From positions 1-64,000 of the forward strand of contig NZ_JACESE010000002.1 in NCBI RefSeq assembly GCF_013911965.1: a stretch of 64,000 nt of DNA, written 5' to 3'. This stretch comes from Phenylobacterium sp. (GTDB lineage Bacteria; Pseudomonadota; Alphaproteobacteria; Caulobacterales; Caulobacteraceae). A model generated the notes under the pieces. That model had not been told where the DNA came from. It ran no database searches and saw nothing but the letters and a program-made list of their open reading frames with translations. Positions within the stretch are counted from its first letter, which is position 1. Each line of letters opens with the position of its first letter. The position numbers were made by a program, and so were the translations under genes. Shown piece after piece: positions 36,468 to 45,163 of this stretch.

Positions 36468-38447
36468 ATGTTTTCCAAGATTCTGATCGCCAACCGCGGC
36501 GAGATCGCCGTCCGCATCATCAAGACCTGCCGCCGCCTGGGGATCGCCACGGTGGTCGTCTATTCGGAGGCCGACGCCGACTCCCTGGCCGTGGAGATGG
36601 CCGACGAGGCGGTCTTCATCGGCCCGGCCCCGGCGGCCGAGAGCTACCTCGTGGCCGACAAGATCGTCGCCGCCTGCCGCGAGACGGGCGCCCAGGCGGT
36701 CCATCCCGGCTTCGGATTCCTGTCGGAGAACGCCGGCTTTGCGCGGCGTCTCGCCCAGGAAGGCATCGTCTTCATCGGCCCGAACCCCGACGCCATCGCC
36801 GCCATGGGCGACAAGATCGAGAGCAAGAAGTTCGCGGCCAGGGCCGGCGTCTCGACCGTGCCTGGCCATGTGGGCGAGATCGAGGACACCGCCCACGCCG
36901 TGACGATCTCCGAAGAGATCGGCTACCCGGTGATGATCAAGGCCTCCGCCGGCGGCGGCGGCAAGGGCATCCGGGTCGCCTGGAACCGCAAGGACGTGGA
37001 GGAGGGCTTTCCCGCCGTCCGCGCCGAGGCCAAGGCGAGCTTCGGCGACGACCGCATCTTCATCGAGAAGTTCATCGAGAGCCCCCGCCACATCGAGATC
37101 CAGGTGCTGGGCGACAAGCACGGTCATGTGGTCCACCTGTTCGAGCGCGAATGCTCGATCCAGCGGCGCAACCAGAAGGTCATCGAGGAGGCCCCGAGCC
37201 CGCTCCTGGACGAGGCCACGCGCAAGGCCATGGGCGATCAGGCCGTCGCGCTGGCCAAGGCGGTCGGCTACGATTCCGCCGGCACCGTGGAGTTCGTCGC
37301 CGGCCAGGACCGCAGCTTCTTCTTCCTGGAAATGAACACGCGCCTGCAGGTCGAGCACCCGGTCACCGAACTGATCACCGGGGTCGACCTGGTGGAGCAG
37401 ATGATCCGCGTCGCCGCCGGCGAGCCGCTGCCGTTCGCGCAAGCCGACCTGAAGATCGACGGCTGGGCTGTCGAGAGCCGCATCTATGCCGAGGACCCCT
37501 ATCGCGGCTTCCTGCCCTCGATCGGCCGCCTCGTCCGGTACAGCCCGCCGCCGGAAGGCCGGGTCGAAGGCGCGGTGGTGCGCAACGACGCGGGCGTGCG
37601 CGAGGGCGACGAGATCTCGATGTTCTACGACCCGATGATCTCCAAGCTGTCCACCTGGGGGCGGACGCGGGAGGCCGCCATCGACGCCATGGGAGAGGCG
37701 CTGGAGCGCTTCCATATCGAGGGTCTGGGCCACAACGTGCCCTTCCTGTCGGCCGTCATGGACGAACCCCGCTTCCGCTCGGGCAAGCTCGCCACCAGCT
37801 ACATCAAGGACCAGTATCCGGAGGGTTTCCGGGGCGTTGAGCCGGATTCCTTCCAGACGGACCTCTTCATCGCCGCAGCCTGCGCCATGCACCAGACGCT
37901 GAGCGACCGGGCCTGGCCGGGCCGGGGCCGGGGCGACTGGATCGTCAATCTGGGCGGCGCGGACCATCCCGTCCGGCTCAGCGGCGACGGCCGTTCCTGG
38001 GCGCTGGAACTGACCGATGAGGGCCGCGCCCTGACGCTGTCGGACGTGGACTGGAAGCCGGGGCGGCCGACCTTCTCGGCCGTCCTGGAGGGCCGGCCCT
38101 TCACCGCCCAGGTGCGTCCGGCCGCGGAAGGCTTCGTCATCCGCCACCGGGCCGCGGAGGCCCGCGTGCTGGTCCTCACGCCCGTCTCGGCCGCCCTGCA
38201 CAAGCGCCTGCCGCCGAAGAAGGCGGCCGACACGGCCAAGCTCGTCCTCTCCCCCATGCCGGGCCTGGTGGTGAGCCTGTCCGTCGTCGAAGGGCAGGAG
38301 GTCAAGAGCGGCGAGACCGTCGCCGTCATCGAGGCCATGAAGATGCAGAACATCATCCGCGCCGAGCGGGACGGGGTGGTGAAGTCCGTGGGGCCCAAGG
38401 AGGGCGACTCCGTCGCCGCCGACGAGGTCCTGGTGGAGTTCGCCTGA
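36468..38447 (+). CDS. pccA: Propionyl-CoA carboxylase alpha subunit (biotin carboxylase + BCCP)
   Basis: 659 residues from ATG 36468 (MFSKILIANRGEIAVRI, the family start); a TTG at 36453 inside the previous gene is less likely. Domains: biotin carboxylase (1 to about 445; ASAGGGGKGIRVAW, FLEMNTRLQVEHPVTE), a PCC-type BT domain that docks the beta subunit (about 510-580), and a C-terminal biotinyl domain with the biotin Lys in EAMKMQN. With PccB it makes methylmalonyl-CoA for odd-chain and branched-chain catabolism. Confidence 0.94.
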   Translation: MFSKILIANRGEIAVRIIKTCRRLGIATVVVYSEADADSLAVEMADEAVFIGPAPAAESYLVADKIVAACRETGAQAVHPGFGFLSENAGFARRLAQEGIVFIGPNPDAIAAMGDKIESKKFAARAGVSTVPGHVGEIEDTAHAVTISEEIGYPVMIKASAGGGGKGIRVAWNRKDVEEGFPAVRAEAKASFGDDRIFIEKFIESPRHIEIQVLGDKHGHVVHLFERECSIQRRNQKVIEEAPSPLLDEATRKAMGDQAVALAKAVGYDSAGTVEFVAGQDRSFFFLEMNTRLQVEHPVTELITGVDLVEQMIRVAAGEPLPFAQADLKIDGWAVESRIYAEDPYRGFLPSIGRLVRYSPPPEGRVEGAVVRNDAGVREGDEISMFYDPMISKLSTWGRTREAAIDAMGEALERFHIEGLGHNVPFLSAVMDEPRFRSGKLATSYIKDQYPEGFRGVEPDSFQTDLFIAAACAMHQTLSDRAWPGRGRGDWIVNLGGADHPVRLSGDGRSWALELTDEGRALTLSDVDWKPGRPTFSAVLEGRPFTAQVRPAAEGFVIRHRAAEARVLVLTPVSAALHKRLPPKKAADTAKLVLSPMPGLVVSLSVVEGQEVKSGETVAVIEAMKMQNIIRAERDGVVKSVGPKEGDSVAADEVLVEFA

Positions 38448-38482
38448 GGCGGGGCAGGCGGCGGCGGGACGCCTTGGCCTTG

Positions 38483-38507
38483 GGAACGGAAGTCCTTCGG
38501 CCCGGTT
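38483..38507 (+). promoter_or_regulatory. EcfG-like stress promoter candidate for the PRC-barrel gene
   Basis: GGAAC (38483-38487), 16 bases, GGTT (38504-38507), then CTCC, 34 bases before the ATG at 38542. Same architecture as the elements at 33502 and 44786. Confidence 0.6.
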
Positions 38508-38541
38508 CTCCAGGGCGCGACAACAATCTGGAGAGACCCCG

Positions 38542-38904
38542 ATGGCCAAGGATCCCGCCGACCGCACCGACATGCGCCTGATCGCCGCCGACAAGGTGGA
38601 GGGCGTCAGCGTCTACAACCCCGAGGGGGAAAAGCTCGGCGCCGTCGAGAACATCTTCATCGACAAGATCTCGGGTCAGGCCGAGTTCGCCACGCTCGCC
38701 TTCGGCGGCATGCTCGGCATGGGCGAGAAGCACTATCCGCTGCCCTGGTCGGTCCTGACCTACGACACCGCCCAGGACGGCTTCGTGGTCGACCTGGACA
38801 AGGAAACCCTGAAGAACGCCCCCGGCTATGACGAGGCCCGGCTGAACGAGCCGGACTATGGCTGGCGCGAAGAGGTCAGCGGCTACTACGGCGCCTCGAT
38901 CTAG
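38542..38904 (+). CDS. PRC-barrel domain protein
   Basis: 120 residues. PRC-barrel at about residues 12-85: [40 protein letters not shown] and LPWSVLTYD. Standalone PRC-barrel proteins of this kind are usually stress-induced in alphaproteobacteria; binding partner unknown. An EcfG-like promoter lies just upstream. Its TAG stop overlaps the stop of lipB on the other strand through a CTAG. Confidence 0.87.
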   Translation: MAKDPADRTDMRLIAADKVEGVSVYNPEGEKLGAVENIFIDKISGQAEFATLAFGGMLGMGEKHYPLPWSVLTYDTAQDGFVVDLDKETLKNAPGYDEARLNEPDYGWREEVSGYYGASI

Positions 38905-39629
38905 GATGCAGGCGGTTCGGCCTGGGCGACCGGGCCGAACACGTCCTCGAAGCTGCCGCGCAGGGCCGCGTCGGCCTCGTCCATGGTGACCGGCAGGCCG
39001 AGGTCGACCAGGCTCGTGACGCCATGTTCGGTGACCCCGCAGGGCACGATGCCGCCGAAGTGGGAGAGGTCCGGCTCGACGTTGAGCGAGACGCCGTGGA
39101 AGGACACCCACCGCCGCAGCTTCACGCCGATGGCGGCGATCTTGTCCTCCTGCGGCGGGACGCCCGGCGAGCGCCGCTCGACCCAGACGCCCACCCGGCC
39201 TTCGCGGATCTGTCCCTCCACGTTGAAGCGGGCGAGCGCCCCGATCACCCAGGCCTCCAGCGCTGCGACGAATGCCCGCACGTCCCGGCGGCGGCGCGTC
39301 AGGTCGAGCATGACATAGGCCACCCGCTGACCCGGGCCGTGATAGGTGAACTGGCCGCCGCGGCCGCTCTGGAAGACGGGAAACCGCTCGGGCTCCAGCA
39401 GGTCGCCCGGGCGGGCCGAAACGCCGGCGGTATAGAGCGGCGGATGCTCCAGGAGCCAGACGAGCTCTCCCGCGCGGCCTTCGGCGATGGCGGCGGCGCG
39501 GGCTTCCATGGCCGTCACCGCCGCTTCGTAGCCGACCTGACCCGACGAGACCGCCCAGCCGGCCGGCGCGCCGTCTTCACGCCCAAAGAGCGGTGCGGGG
39601 GGCGCGGCGTTTAACGAGCGGTCAAGCAT
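38901..39629 (-). CDS. lipB: Octanoyltransferase LipB
   Basis: 242 residues. Transfers octanoyl from acyl carrier protein to lipoyl domains, the first step in lipoate synthesis. [31 protein letters not shown] (the RGG-T-HGPGQ site), the catalytic Lys in [18 protein letters not shown] and the acyl-accepting Cys in GIVPCGV. Its start codon overlaps, on the opposite strand, an ATG of the FliN-like frame. Confidence 0.95.
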   Translation of the reverse strand: MLDRSLNAAPPAPLFGREDGAPAGWAVSSGQVGYEAAVTAMEARAAAIAEGRAGELVWLLEHPPLYTAGVSARPGDLLEPERFPVFQSGRGGQFTYHGPGQRVAYVMLDLTRRRRDVRAFVAALEAWVIGALARFNVEGQIREGRVGVWVERRSPGVPPQEDKIAAIGVKLRRWVSFHGVSLNVEPDLSHFGGIVPCGVTEHGVTSLVDLGLPVTMDEADAALRGSFEDVFGPVAQAEPPAS

Positions 39630-39702
39630 GATGCCTCAATGTGGGAACCCAGGCCGCCCGGCGCAAAGCCGGCGCGGCGGTGGTGTGTCCAGGGGTGTTG
39701 GT

Positions 39703-39957
39703 GTGTCCAGTCAGGTCCACTCGGTCAATGTCGAGATCTCCGTTGTGCTCGGCCGGGCGTCGCTGCCGATGCAGCAGCTGCTGCGCATGGGTCGTGGGGC
39801 GGTGATTCCGCTCGACGCCACCGTGAACGAAGAGGTCTGGATCCTGGCCAACAACCATCCGGTGGCCCGGGGCGAGATTCAGATCAGCGACGAGAAGATC
39901 GCCATCGCCGTCACGCGCGAGGCCAATGTCTTCGACTTCATGGCCGGCGGCGCCTGA
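39703..39957 (+). CDS. Short FliN/SpoA-domain (SPOA) protein
   Basis: 84 residues if it starts at GTG 39703; GTG 39685 or ATG 39628/39631 are possible alternatives. A lone SpoA surface-presentation domain: SVNVEISVVLGRASLPMQQL, RMGRGAVIPLDA and EVWILANNHPVARGEI, as in the C terminus of the flagellar switch protein FliN. No other flagellar gene is near. The 5' part carries an in-frame 18-base near-duplication (TGGTGTGTCCAG at 39681 and 39699) that makes the start ambiguous. Confidence 0.8.
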   Translation: MSSQVHSVNVEISVVLGRASLPMQQLLRMGRGAVIPLDATVNEEVWILANNHPVARGEIQISDEKIAIAVTREANVFDFMAGGA

Positions 39958-40015
39958 GGCGAAACACCGCTTCACAAACGCGCGGCGGTTTGCTACCCCC
40001 CGCGCCTCACCACGA

Positions 40016-40100
40016 GCGGTCGTGGCGGAATTGGTAGACGCGCAGCGTTGAGGTCGCTGTGGGGCAACCCGTGGAAGTTCGAGTCTTCTCGACCGCACCA
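40016..40100 (+). tRNA. tRNA-Leu (anticodon GAG)
   Basis: 85 bases including an encoded CCA. Acceptor GCGGTCG pairs with CGACCGC; anticodon stem CAGCG/CGCTG encloses TTGAGGT, anticodon GAG at 40050-40052, reading CUC and CUU. Long variable arm (GTGGGGCAACCCGTG region) as in type II leucine tRNAs, and GTTCGAGTC T loop. Confidence 0.97.
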
Positions 40101-40155
40101 GTGAATCAGGATCATCAGCAACGGTAGATCGTCGAAGTCCGAATAGGAGGTCAGC

Positions 40156-41583
40156 ATGAGCCGCGACTTGGCCGACCCCGAAGACGAACTCGACATCGAC
40201 ACCGAGTCTGAAGAAGACCTGGAAGACCTCGCGCTCGGCGAGGACTATGCGCTCAATCCGCAGTTCGTCTCCATGGTCGTCGACGCCGCCGACCGGGGCG
40301 ATTCGGAGCGCCTGCGCGACCTGCTGAGCGCGCTGCATCCGGCCGATGTCGCCGACCTGATGGGCTTCCTTTCGGCCGACTATCGCGAAGAGGTGCTGCC
40401 GCACCTCGATCCCGAGGCGCTGGCCGAAATCCTCTCCGAAATGGATCACGAGATCCGCGAAGAGGTCCTCGAGGCCGTGGCGCCGGAGACCCTGGCCCGG
40501 GCCCTGGGCGAACTCGACTCCGACGACGCCGCCGATGTGGTCGACGACCTGGAGGCCGACAAGCGCGCCCAGGTCCTGGCCGCCATGCCCGAGACCGAGC
40601 GCGCCGCCATCGAGAGCGCCCTGTCCTACGGCGAGGAGACGGCCGGGCGCCTGATGCAGCGCGAGGTCGTCGCCGCCCCCCAGTTCTGGAGCGTCGGTCA
40701 GGCCATCGACCATTTCCGGCGTGAGGCCGACGATCTGCCGGAGCTGTTCTTCGACGTCTATGTGGTCGACCCGTCCTACCACCCGGTCGGCGCCGTGCCG
40801 ATCAGCACCCTGCTGCGCTCCAAGCGCGACACGCCCCTGGCCCAGATCATGGAGTCCGTGTCGGACATCCCGGTCGACATGGACCAGGAGGAGGTGGCCT
40901 ACATCTTCGACAAGTACCACCTGATCTCCGCGCCGGTGGTCGAACCCGGCGGGCGGCTGGTCGGCCAGATCACCGTCGACGACATCGTCGGCGTCATCCA
41001 CGAGGAGAGCCAGGAGGACATTCTCGCCCTGGCCGGCGTGTCCGATGCGGGCCGGAACGCCGACGTGATGGACATCGTCCGCTCGCGCCTGCCCTGGCTG
41101 CTGCTCAACACCCTGACCGCCGCGCTCGCGGTCAGCGTCATCCAGGCCTTCGAGGACGAGATCGCCCAGATCGTCACGCTGGCGGTCCTGATGCCGATCG
41201 TCGCCTCCCTGGGGGGCAATGGCGCCACCCAGACCCTCACCGTCGCCGTCCGCGCCCTGGCCAGCCGCGAGCTGTCGGCCTTCAACGCCCTGCGCACGGT
41301 GGGCCGCGAGATGCTGGTGGGGCTGCTCAACGGCTCGATCCTCGCCGTGGTGACGGGGGCGGCGGTCTATGCCCTCTTCCGGGACGTGGGACTGTGCGTC
41401 GCCTTCGCCGCGGCCCTGGTCATCAACATGTTCATGGCTTCGGTGGCCGGCGCCCTGGTCCCCCTGGCCCTGGACCGCATGGGACGGGACCCCGCCGTTT
41501 CCTCCGCCGTCTTCGTCACCTTCGTGACCGACTTCACGGGGTTTTTCGCCTTCCTGGGCCTGGCGGCGCTCATCCTGTTGTAG
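40156..41583 (+). CDS. mgtE: Magnesium channel/transporter MgtE
   Basis: 475 residues. Cytosolic N domain of HEAT-like repeats (ALHPADVADLMGFLSADYREEVL), paired CBS domains (residues about 150-280; VGAVPISTLLRSKRDTPLAQIM and GRLVGQITVDDIVGVIHEES) and a C-terminal pore of five helices with the hallmark VLMPIVASLGGNGATQTLTVAVRAL. Gated by intracellular Mg2+ at the N/CBS domains. No Mg riboswitch is seen in the 55 bases between tRNA-Leu and its start; AGGAGG Shine-Dalgarno. Confidence 0.95.
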   Translation: MSRDLADPEDELDIDTESEEDLEDLALGEDYALNPQFVSMVVDAADRGDSERLRDLLSALHPADVADLMGFLSADYREEVLPHLDPEALAEILSEMDHEIREEVLEAVAPETLARALGELDSDDAADVVDDLEADKRAQVLAAMPETERAAIESALSYGEETAGRLMQREVVAAPQFWSVGQAIDHFRREADDLPELFFDVYVVDPSYHPVGAVPISTLLRSKRDTPLAQIMESVSDIPVDMDQEEVAYIFDKYHLISAPVVEPGGRLVGQITVDDIVGVIHEESQEDILALAGVSDAGRNADVMDIVRSRLPWLLLNTLTAALAVSVIQAFEDEIAQIVTLAVLMPIVASLGGNGATQTLTVAVRALASRELSAFNALRTVGREMLVGLLNGSILAVVTGAAVYALFRDVGLCVAFAAALVINMFMASVAGALVPLALDRMGRDPAVSSAVFVTFVTDFTGFFAFLGLAALILL

Positions 41584-41584
41584 C

Positions 41585-41599
41585 CGGCCCCTATCTTGC
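41585..41599 (+). promoter_or_regulatory. Sigma-54 (-24/-12) promoter candidate for spmX
   Basis: CGGCCC (41585-41590), five bases, TTGC (41596-41599): GG and GC are exactly 10 bases apart as in the consensus TGGCAC-N5-TTGC. Transcription would start near 41611, about 40 bases before the spmX ATG. In Caulobacter spmX is switched on by the sigma-54 activator TacA, which fits. Confidence 0.55.
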
Positions 41600-41650
41600 G
41601 ATTGGGAGGGCGGACCTTGCGTTCGTGTCCCAACTTGGATCAGGACGGCC

Positions 41651-43099
41651 ATGAAACCGCGTCACCAGATCTCCCGCGCCGCGATCGACCTGATCAAGCG
41701 GTTCGAGGGCTACCGCGCCAAGGCCGCCCGGCTGCCGGACGGCCGCTGGACGATCGGCTACGGCCACACGCTGACCGCCCGCGAGGGCGCCGAAGTCTCG
41801 GAAAAGGACGCCGAGGCCCTGCTGCTCTACGACCTGATTTCGGTGGCCCATACGGTCAACGACCTGACCTACACGCCGCTCAATCAGAATCAGTTCGACG
41901 CGCTCTGCTGCTTCGCCTTCAACATCGGGCTGGACAATTTCCGCCGCTCGGCCGTGCTGCGTCGCCTCAACGAGGGCCAGCTCCTGCAGGCCGCCTGCGG
42001 CATGGAGCTCTGGCGCAAGGCGGACTTCGAGGGCGAGCGGATCGTGATCGACGCCCTCGTGCGCCGCCGCGCGGCCGAGAAGACCCTCTTCCTGACGCCG
42101 ATGGACGGCTGGGTGCCGGCGCCCTCGCCGGTGCTGCGGCCCAATGTCGACGCCGACATCGCCGGCGTCGTGCCGCGCCAGACGCCGGTGGCGGTTCGCG
42201 CGGCCATGGAAGGCGTCGAGGCCATCGCCGTGCGCGATCCCCAGGCGACGCCGCCGCTGCCGTCTCCGCCCGACGAGGAGGAGGCCGAGCCGAGTCCGGC
42301 CCAGGCCGCGGCCGCGGCCATCAGCTATCGCCTGCAGGCCATCTTCCGCGAGGATCCGCCGGCCGCCGTCGAGGCCGAAGCCGCGGCGACCCCGAGGGAG
42401 GAGCCCACCGTCGCGGATGTCGAGGTCCCGGCCGAGGTGGCCGCCGTCGAGGCCATGGTCGAGGCTCCCGCCGAGGCCCAGGATCACGCGCCCGCCGGGC
42501 CGGAGGCGCAGACGGCCCCGGACCTGGAGGCGCGCCCGCAGGAGGATCTGAGCGCGCCGCCGCCGCCTGCGCCCGCGCCGATGGCCATGGGCGCCGGCGG
42601 CCGCGCCTTCGTCCTGACGCCGCCCGAGGAGGCGCCCGAAATCGAGCCTGCGCCCGCGCCGGCCCGCCAGGCGACCGACGCTTCGGCCGAGAATCCCTCC
42701 GGCCCGAGCCTGTTCGACCGCCCGCAACCGGCCAACGACGCCCTCGACACGCCCGAACCGCCCGCGATCGGCGGCGGCGCGAGCGAGGCCGACATCGTCC
42801 GCCTGGTGCAGGAGGACGAGCGGCACGCCTCGATCATGACCTTCGAACCGCTGCCGCCCTCCGATCAGAAGGCGGGGCTCGCCAGCCTGCTGACCCTGGC
42901 GGGCCTCGGCCTGGCCCTGTTCGCCGGCGGCCTCTTCTGGGCGTTCAACGCCCGTGTGACCGAGGACGGCCTCGTCAGCCCGCTGACGGTCGGCTGGGTC
43001 GCCGGCATTCTGGGCGTCGCCCTGTTCGGCCTGGCCGCCTACCTCGTCCTGCAGCGGCTGAGCGGCGAGCCCGGCGATGAGGACGAGGGCTACAACTGA
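41651..43099 (+). CDS. spmX: SpmX: pole/stalk-organising protein with a co-opted lysozyme domain
   Basis: 482 residues. Domain order is that of SpmX: a GH24 phage-lysozyme-like domain (residues about 6-155), an acidic Pro/Ala/Glu-rich disordered middle (about 165-410) and two C-terminal membrane helices ([20 protein letters not shown] and [20 protein letters not shown]). In the lysozyme domain Glu19 and Thr34 (in WTIGYGHT) are kept at T4-lysozyme spacing, but the position of catalytic Asp20 is Leu28. In Caulobacter SpmX localises and activates the kinase DivJ at the stalked pole; in Asticcacaulis it places the stalk. Not a prophage endolysin: no holin, no phage neighbours. Confidence 0.9.
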   Translation: MKPRHQISRAAIDLIKRFEGYRAKAARLPDGRWTIGYGHTLTAREGAEVSEKDAEALLLYDLISVAHTVNDLTYTPLNQNQFDALCCFAFNIGLDNFRRSAVLRRLNEGQLLQAACGMELWRKADFEGERIVIDALVRRRAAEKTLFLTPMDGWVPAPSPVLRPNVDADIAGVVPRQTPVAVRAAMEGVEAIAVRDPQATPPLPSPPDEEEAEPSPAQAAAAAISYRLQAIFREDPPAAVEAEAAATPREEPTVADVEVPAEVAAVEAMVEAPAEAQDHAPAGPEAQTAPDLEARPQEDLSAPPPPAPAPMAMGAGGRAFVLTPPEEAPEIEPAPAPARQATDASAENPSGPSLFDRPQPANDALDTPEPPAIGGGASEADIVRLVQEDERHASIMTFEPLPPSDQKAGLASLLTLAGLGLALFAGGLFWAFNARVTEDGLVSPLTVGWVAGILGVALFGLAAYLVLQRLSGEPGDEDEGYN

Positions 43100-43149
43100 A
43101 GACAGCGAACCTGCCGCCGCGACGCGCGGGGCAGGACTTCGCCAGAGCC

Positions 43150-43187
43150 AGGGCGGCGAGGGTGGATTCCGCCCTCGCTGCCCTTTT
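43150..43187 (+). terminator. Terminator after spmX
   Basis: 13-bp stem AGGGCGGCGAGGG (43150-43162) / CCCTCGCTGCCCT (43172-43184) with one G-T wobble and a 9-base loop, followed by TTT and GCG. Lies in the 110-base gap between spmX and the acyl-CoA dehydrogenase gene. Confidence 0.75.
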
Positions 43188-43209
43188 GCGTGCATGCTAT
43201 TTGCCGGGA

Positions 43210-44376
43210 ATGATCCCGAACCATGGTCCCACCCTCGAATTCGGGCTCGGCGAAACCGCCGACGCCATCCGCGAAACCACCGCCCGGTTCGCCGCCGACG
43301 AGATCGCCCCCCGGGCCGCCGAGATCGACGAGTCGAACAGCTTCCCGCGCGAACTCTGGCCGGCCATGGGCGCGCTCGGCCTCCACGGCCTGACCGTCGA
43401 GGAAGAGTTCGGCGGGCTCGGCCTGGGCTATCTGGAGCACGTGGTCGCCATGGAGGAGGTGAGCCGCGCCTCGGCCTCCATCGGCCTGTCCTACGGCGCC
43501 CACTCCAACCTCTGCGTAAACCAGATCCGCCGCTGGGGCTCCGACGAGCAGAAGCGCCGCTACCTGCCGCGCCTGATCAGCGGCGAGCACGTGGGCGCGC
43601 TGGCCATGAGCGAGGCGGGGTCCGGCTCGGACGTCGTCTCCATGCGGCTGCGCGCCGAGCGGCGCGGCGACCGCTATGTGCTCAACGGGACCAAGTTCTG
43701 GATCACCAACGGCCCCCACGCCGATGTGCTGGTGGTCTACGCCAAGACCGAGCCGGAAGCCGCCAGCCGCGGCATCAGCGCCTTCCTGATCGAGAAGGAC
43801 TTCAAGGGTTTCCGCTGCGCCCAGAAGCTCGACAAGATGGGCATGCGCGGCTCCGACACGGGCGAACTCGTCTTCGAGGACTGCGAGGTGCCGGAGGAGA
43901 ACGTGCTCGGCCCGGCCAATGGCGGGGTCGGCGTGCTGATGAGCGGCCTGGACTATGAACGCGCCGTCCTCTCCGGCGGGCCGCTGGGCATCATGCAGGC
44001 CTGCCTGGACGTGGTCCTGCCCTATGTGCGCGAGCGCAAGCAGTTCGGCGCCCCGATCGGCTCCTTCCAGCTGATGCAGGCCAAGGTGGCGGACATGTAC
44101 GTCGCGCTGAACTCCGCGCGCGCCTATGTCTATGCGGTGGCCAAGGCCTGCGATGCGGGCATGACGACCCGCTTCGACGCCGCCGGCGCCATCCTGATGG
44201 CGTCGGAGAACGCCGTGAAGTGCGCCCTCGAGGCGATCCAGGCCCTGGGCGGGGCGGGCTATACCCGCGACTATCCCGTGGAGCGGCTTCTGCGCGACGC
44301 CAAGCTCTACGACATCGGCGCCGGGACGAACGAGATCCGCCGCTTCCTGATCGGCCGGGAGCTGATCGGGGCGTGA
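43210..44376 (+). CDS. ivd: Isovaleryl-CoA dehydrogenase
   Basis: 388 residues from ATG 43210. FAD enzyme that oxidises isovaleryl-CoA to 3-methylcrotonyl-CoA in leucine breakdown. [16 protein letters not shown] and [18 protein letters not shown] (flavin site), [20 protein letters not shown] (the Glu base at the position special to isovaleryl-CoA dehydrogenases) and [36 protein letters not shown] end in two parts. The next steps of the pathway, mccB, hydratase and mccA, are encoded about 3 kb downstream. Confidence 0.92.
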   Translation: MIPNHGPTLEFGLGETADAIRETTARFAADEIAPRAAEIDESNSFPRELWPAMGALGLHGLTVEEEFGGLGLGYLEHVVAMEEVSRASASIGLSYGAHSNLCVNQIRRWGSDEQKRRYLPRLISGEHVGALAMSEAGSGSDVVSMRLRAERRGDRYVLNGTKFWITNGPHADVLVVYAKTEPEAASRGISAFLIEKDFKGFRCAQKLDKMGMRGSDTGELVFEDCEVPEENVLGPANGGVGVLMSGLDYERAVLSGGPLGIMQACLDVVLPYVRERKQFGAPIGSFQLMQAKVADMYVALNSARAYVYAVAKACDAGMTTRFDAAGAILMASENAVKCALEAIQALGGAGYTRDYPVERLLRDAKLYDIGAGTNEIRRFLIGRELIGA

Positions 44377-44771
44377 GGGCCGCGGCCGCCGCGATCGCCC
44401 TCGTGCTGGCCGGCTGCGCCGGGGCGCCGCCCGTCGCCTGCGCGCCCGGGGAGACGAGCGGCGAGGTCGCCCAGCTCTTCTTCGGGCGCAACATCGGCGA
44501 TGAGGTCGGCGTCAGCGAGGCGGACTTCGAGGCCTTCCTGGACGCCGAGGTGACGCCGCGGTTTCCCGAGGGCCTGACCCAGGTCCCGGCCGCCGGGCGC
44601 TGGCGCGGAGGCGACGGCCAGGTTCGGCGCGAGCCGTCCTTCCTCGTCGTGCTGGCCTCGGACGGCGCCCTGGACCGCCGCGCGCTCGGCGAGGTGCGGG
44701 ACGCCTACCGGCGGCGGTTCTCGCAGGAGGCGGTCCTGCAGCTTACAACCCCCGTCTGCATGGCCTTCTGA
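44373..44771 (+). CDS. DUF3574 lipoprotein
   Basis: 132 residues from a GTG at 44373 that overlaps the ivd stop (GTGA). Lipobox LAGC at about residues 12-15. Mature domain [46 protein letters not shown] across two parts is the DUF3574 signature. No reaction known. Translational coupling to ivd is curious, as there is no obvious link to leucine breakdown. Confidence 0.83.
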   Translation: MRAAAAAIALVLAGCAGAPPVACAPGETSGEVAQLFFGRNIGDEVGVSEADFEAFLDAEVTPRFPEGLTQVPAAGRWRGGDGQVRREPSFLVVLASDGALDRRALGEVRDAYRRRFSQEAVLQLTTPVCMAF

Positions 44772-44785
44772 CCCGCCCATCGTCG

Positions 44786-44810
44786 GGAACCCGACTTCGG
44801 GCGGGCGGTT
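44786..44810 (+). promoter_or_regulatory. EcfG-like stress promoter candidate for the glycine-zipper lipoprotein
   Basis: GGAAC (44786-44790), 16 bases, GGTT (44807-44810), then TCC, 32 bases before the ATG at 44843. Third copy in this window of the architecture seen at 33502 and 38483. Confidence 0.6.
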
Positions 44811-44842
44811 TCCTTTGGGTGACCCCAGAGGAGACCTCCCCC

Positions 44843-45043
44843 ATGCATAAGACGCTGATCGTCATTCCGCTCGCCGTGACCGCCCTGGCCCTGGCGGCCT
44901 GCGGCACCACCACCACCCAACGTGCGGCCACGGGCGCGCTCGGCGGCGCGGCCGTCGGCGGCGCCGTCAGCGGCGACGCCGAAGGCGCCCTGGCCGGCGC
45001 GGCCATCGGCGGCGTCGCCGGCGCGGCGACCACGCCGCGCTAA
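44843..45043 (+). CDS. Small glycine-zipper lipoprotein (OsmB-like)
   Basis: 66 residues from ATG 44843 with GAGGAGA upstream. Lipobox LAAC, Cys at about residue 20, then GxxxG repeats (ATGALGGAAVGGAVSGDAEG, AAIGGVAGA), a glycine-zipper helix pair as in OsmB/SlyB-like stress lipoproteins. An EcfG-like promoter lies directly upstream. Confidence 0.8.
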   Translation: MHKTLIVIPLAVTALALAACGTTTTQRAATGALGGAAVGGAVSGDAEGALAGAAIGGVAGAATTPR

Positions 45044-45086
45044 GGCCGAGGCGGGCCTGCGCGCCCGCCTTCCGGACGCGACAACG

Positions 45087-45122
45087 AAAAGGGGCCGGTC
45101 CCTCGCGGGACCGGCCCCTCCA
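45087..45122. terminator. Shared bidirectional terminator, stronger for the minus strand
   Basis: 12-bp perfect stem GGGGCCGGTCCC (45091-45102) / GGGACCGGCCCC (45107-45118) with a TCGC loop. Reading leftward the stem is followed by TTTTCGTTGT, a proper U tract; reading rightward only by TCCATTGT. It closes the minus-strand transcript from the short ORF and patatin gene, and more weakly the lipoprotein gene. Confidence 0.88.
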
Positions 45123-45163
45123 TTGTCGGACCGCAGCGCGGCGGCCCGCAACCTTTCGAGCGC

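Noticed and set aside
40101-40155. Magnesium riboswitch before mgtE
   Set aside because: Only 55 bases lie between tRNA-Leu and the start codon, too short for ykoK- or mgtA-type leaders.
41651-43099. Prophage endolysin
   Set aside because: The lysozyme domain is followed by a long disordered region and two membrane helices, the catalytic Asp is replaced, and no phage genes are near; it is spmX.
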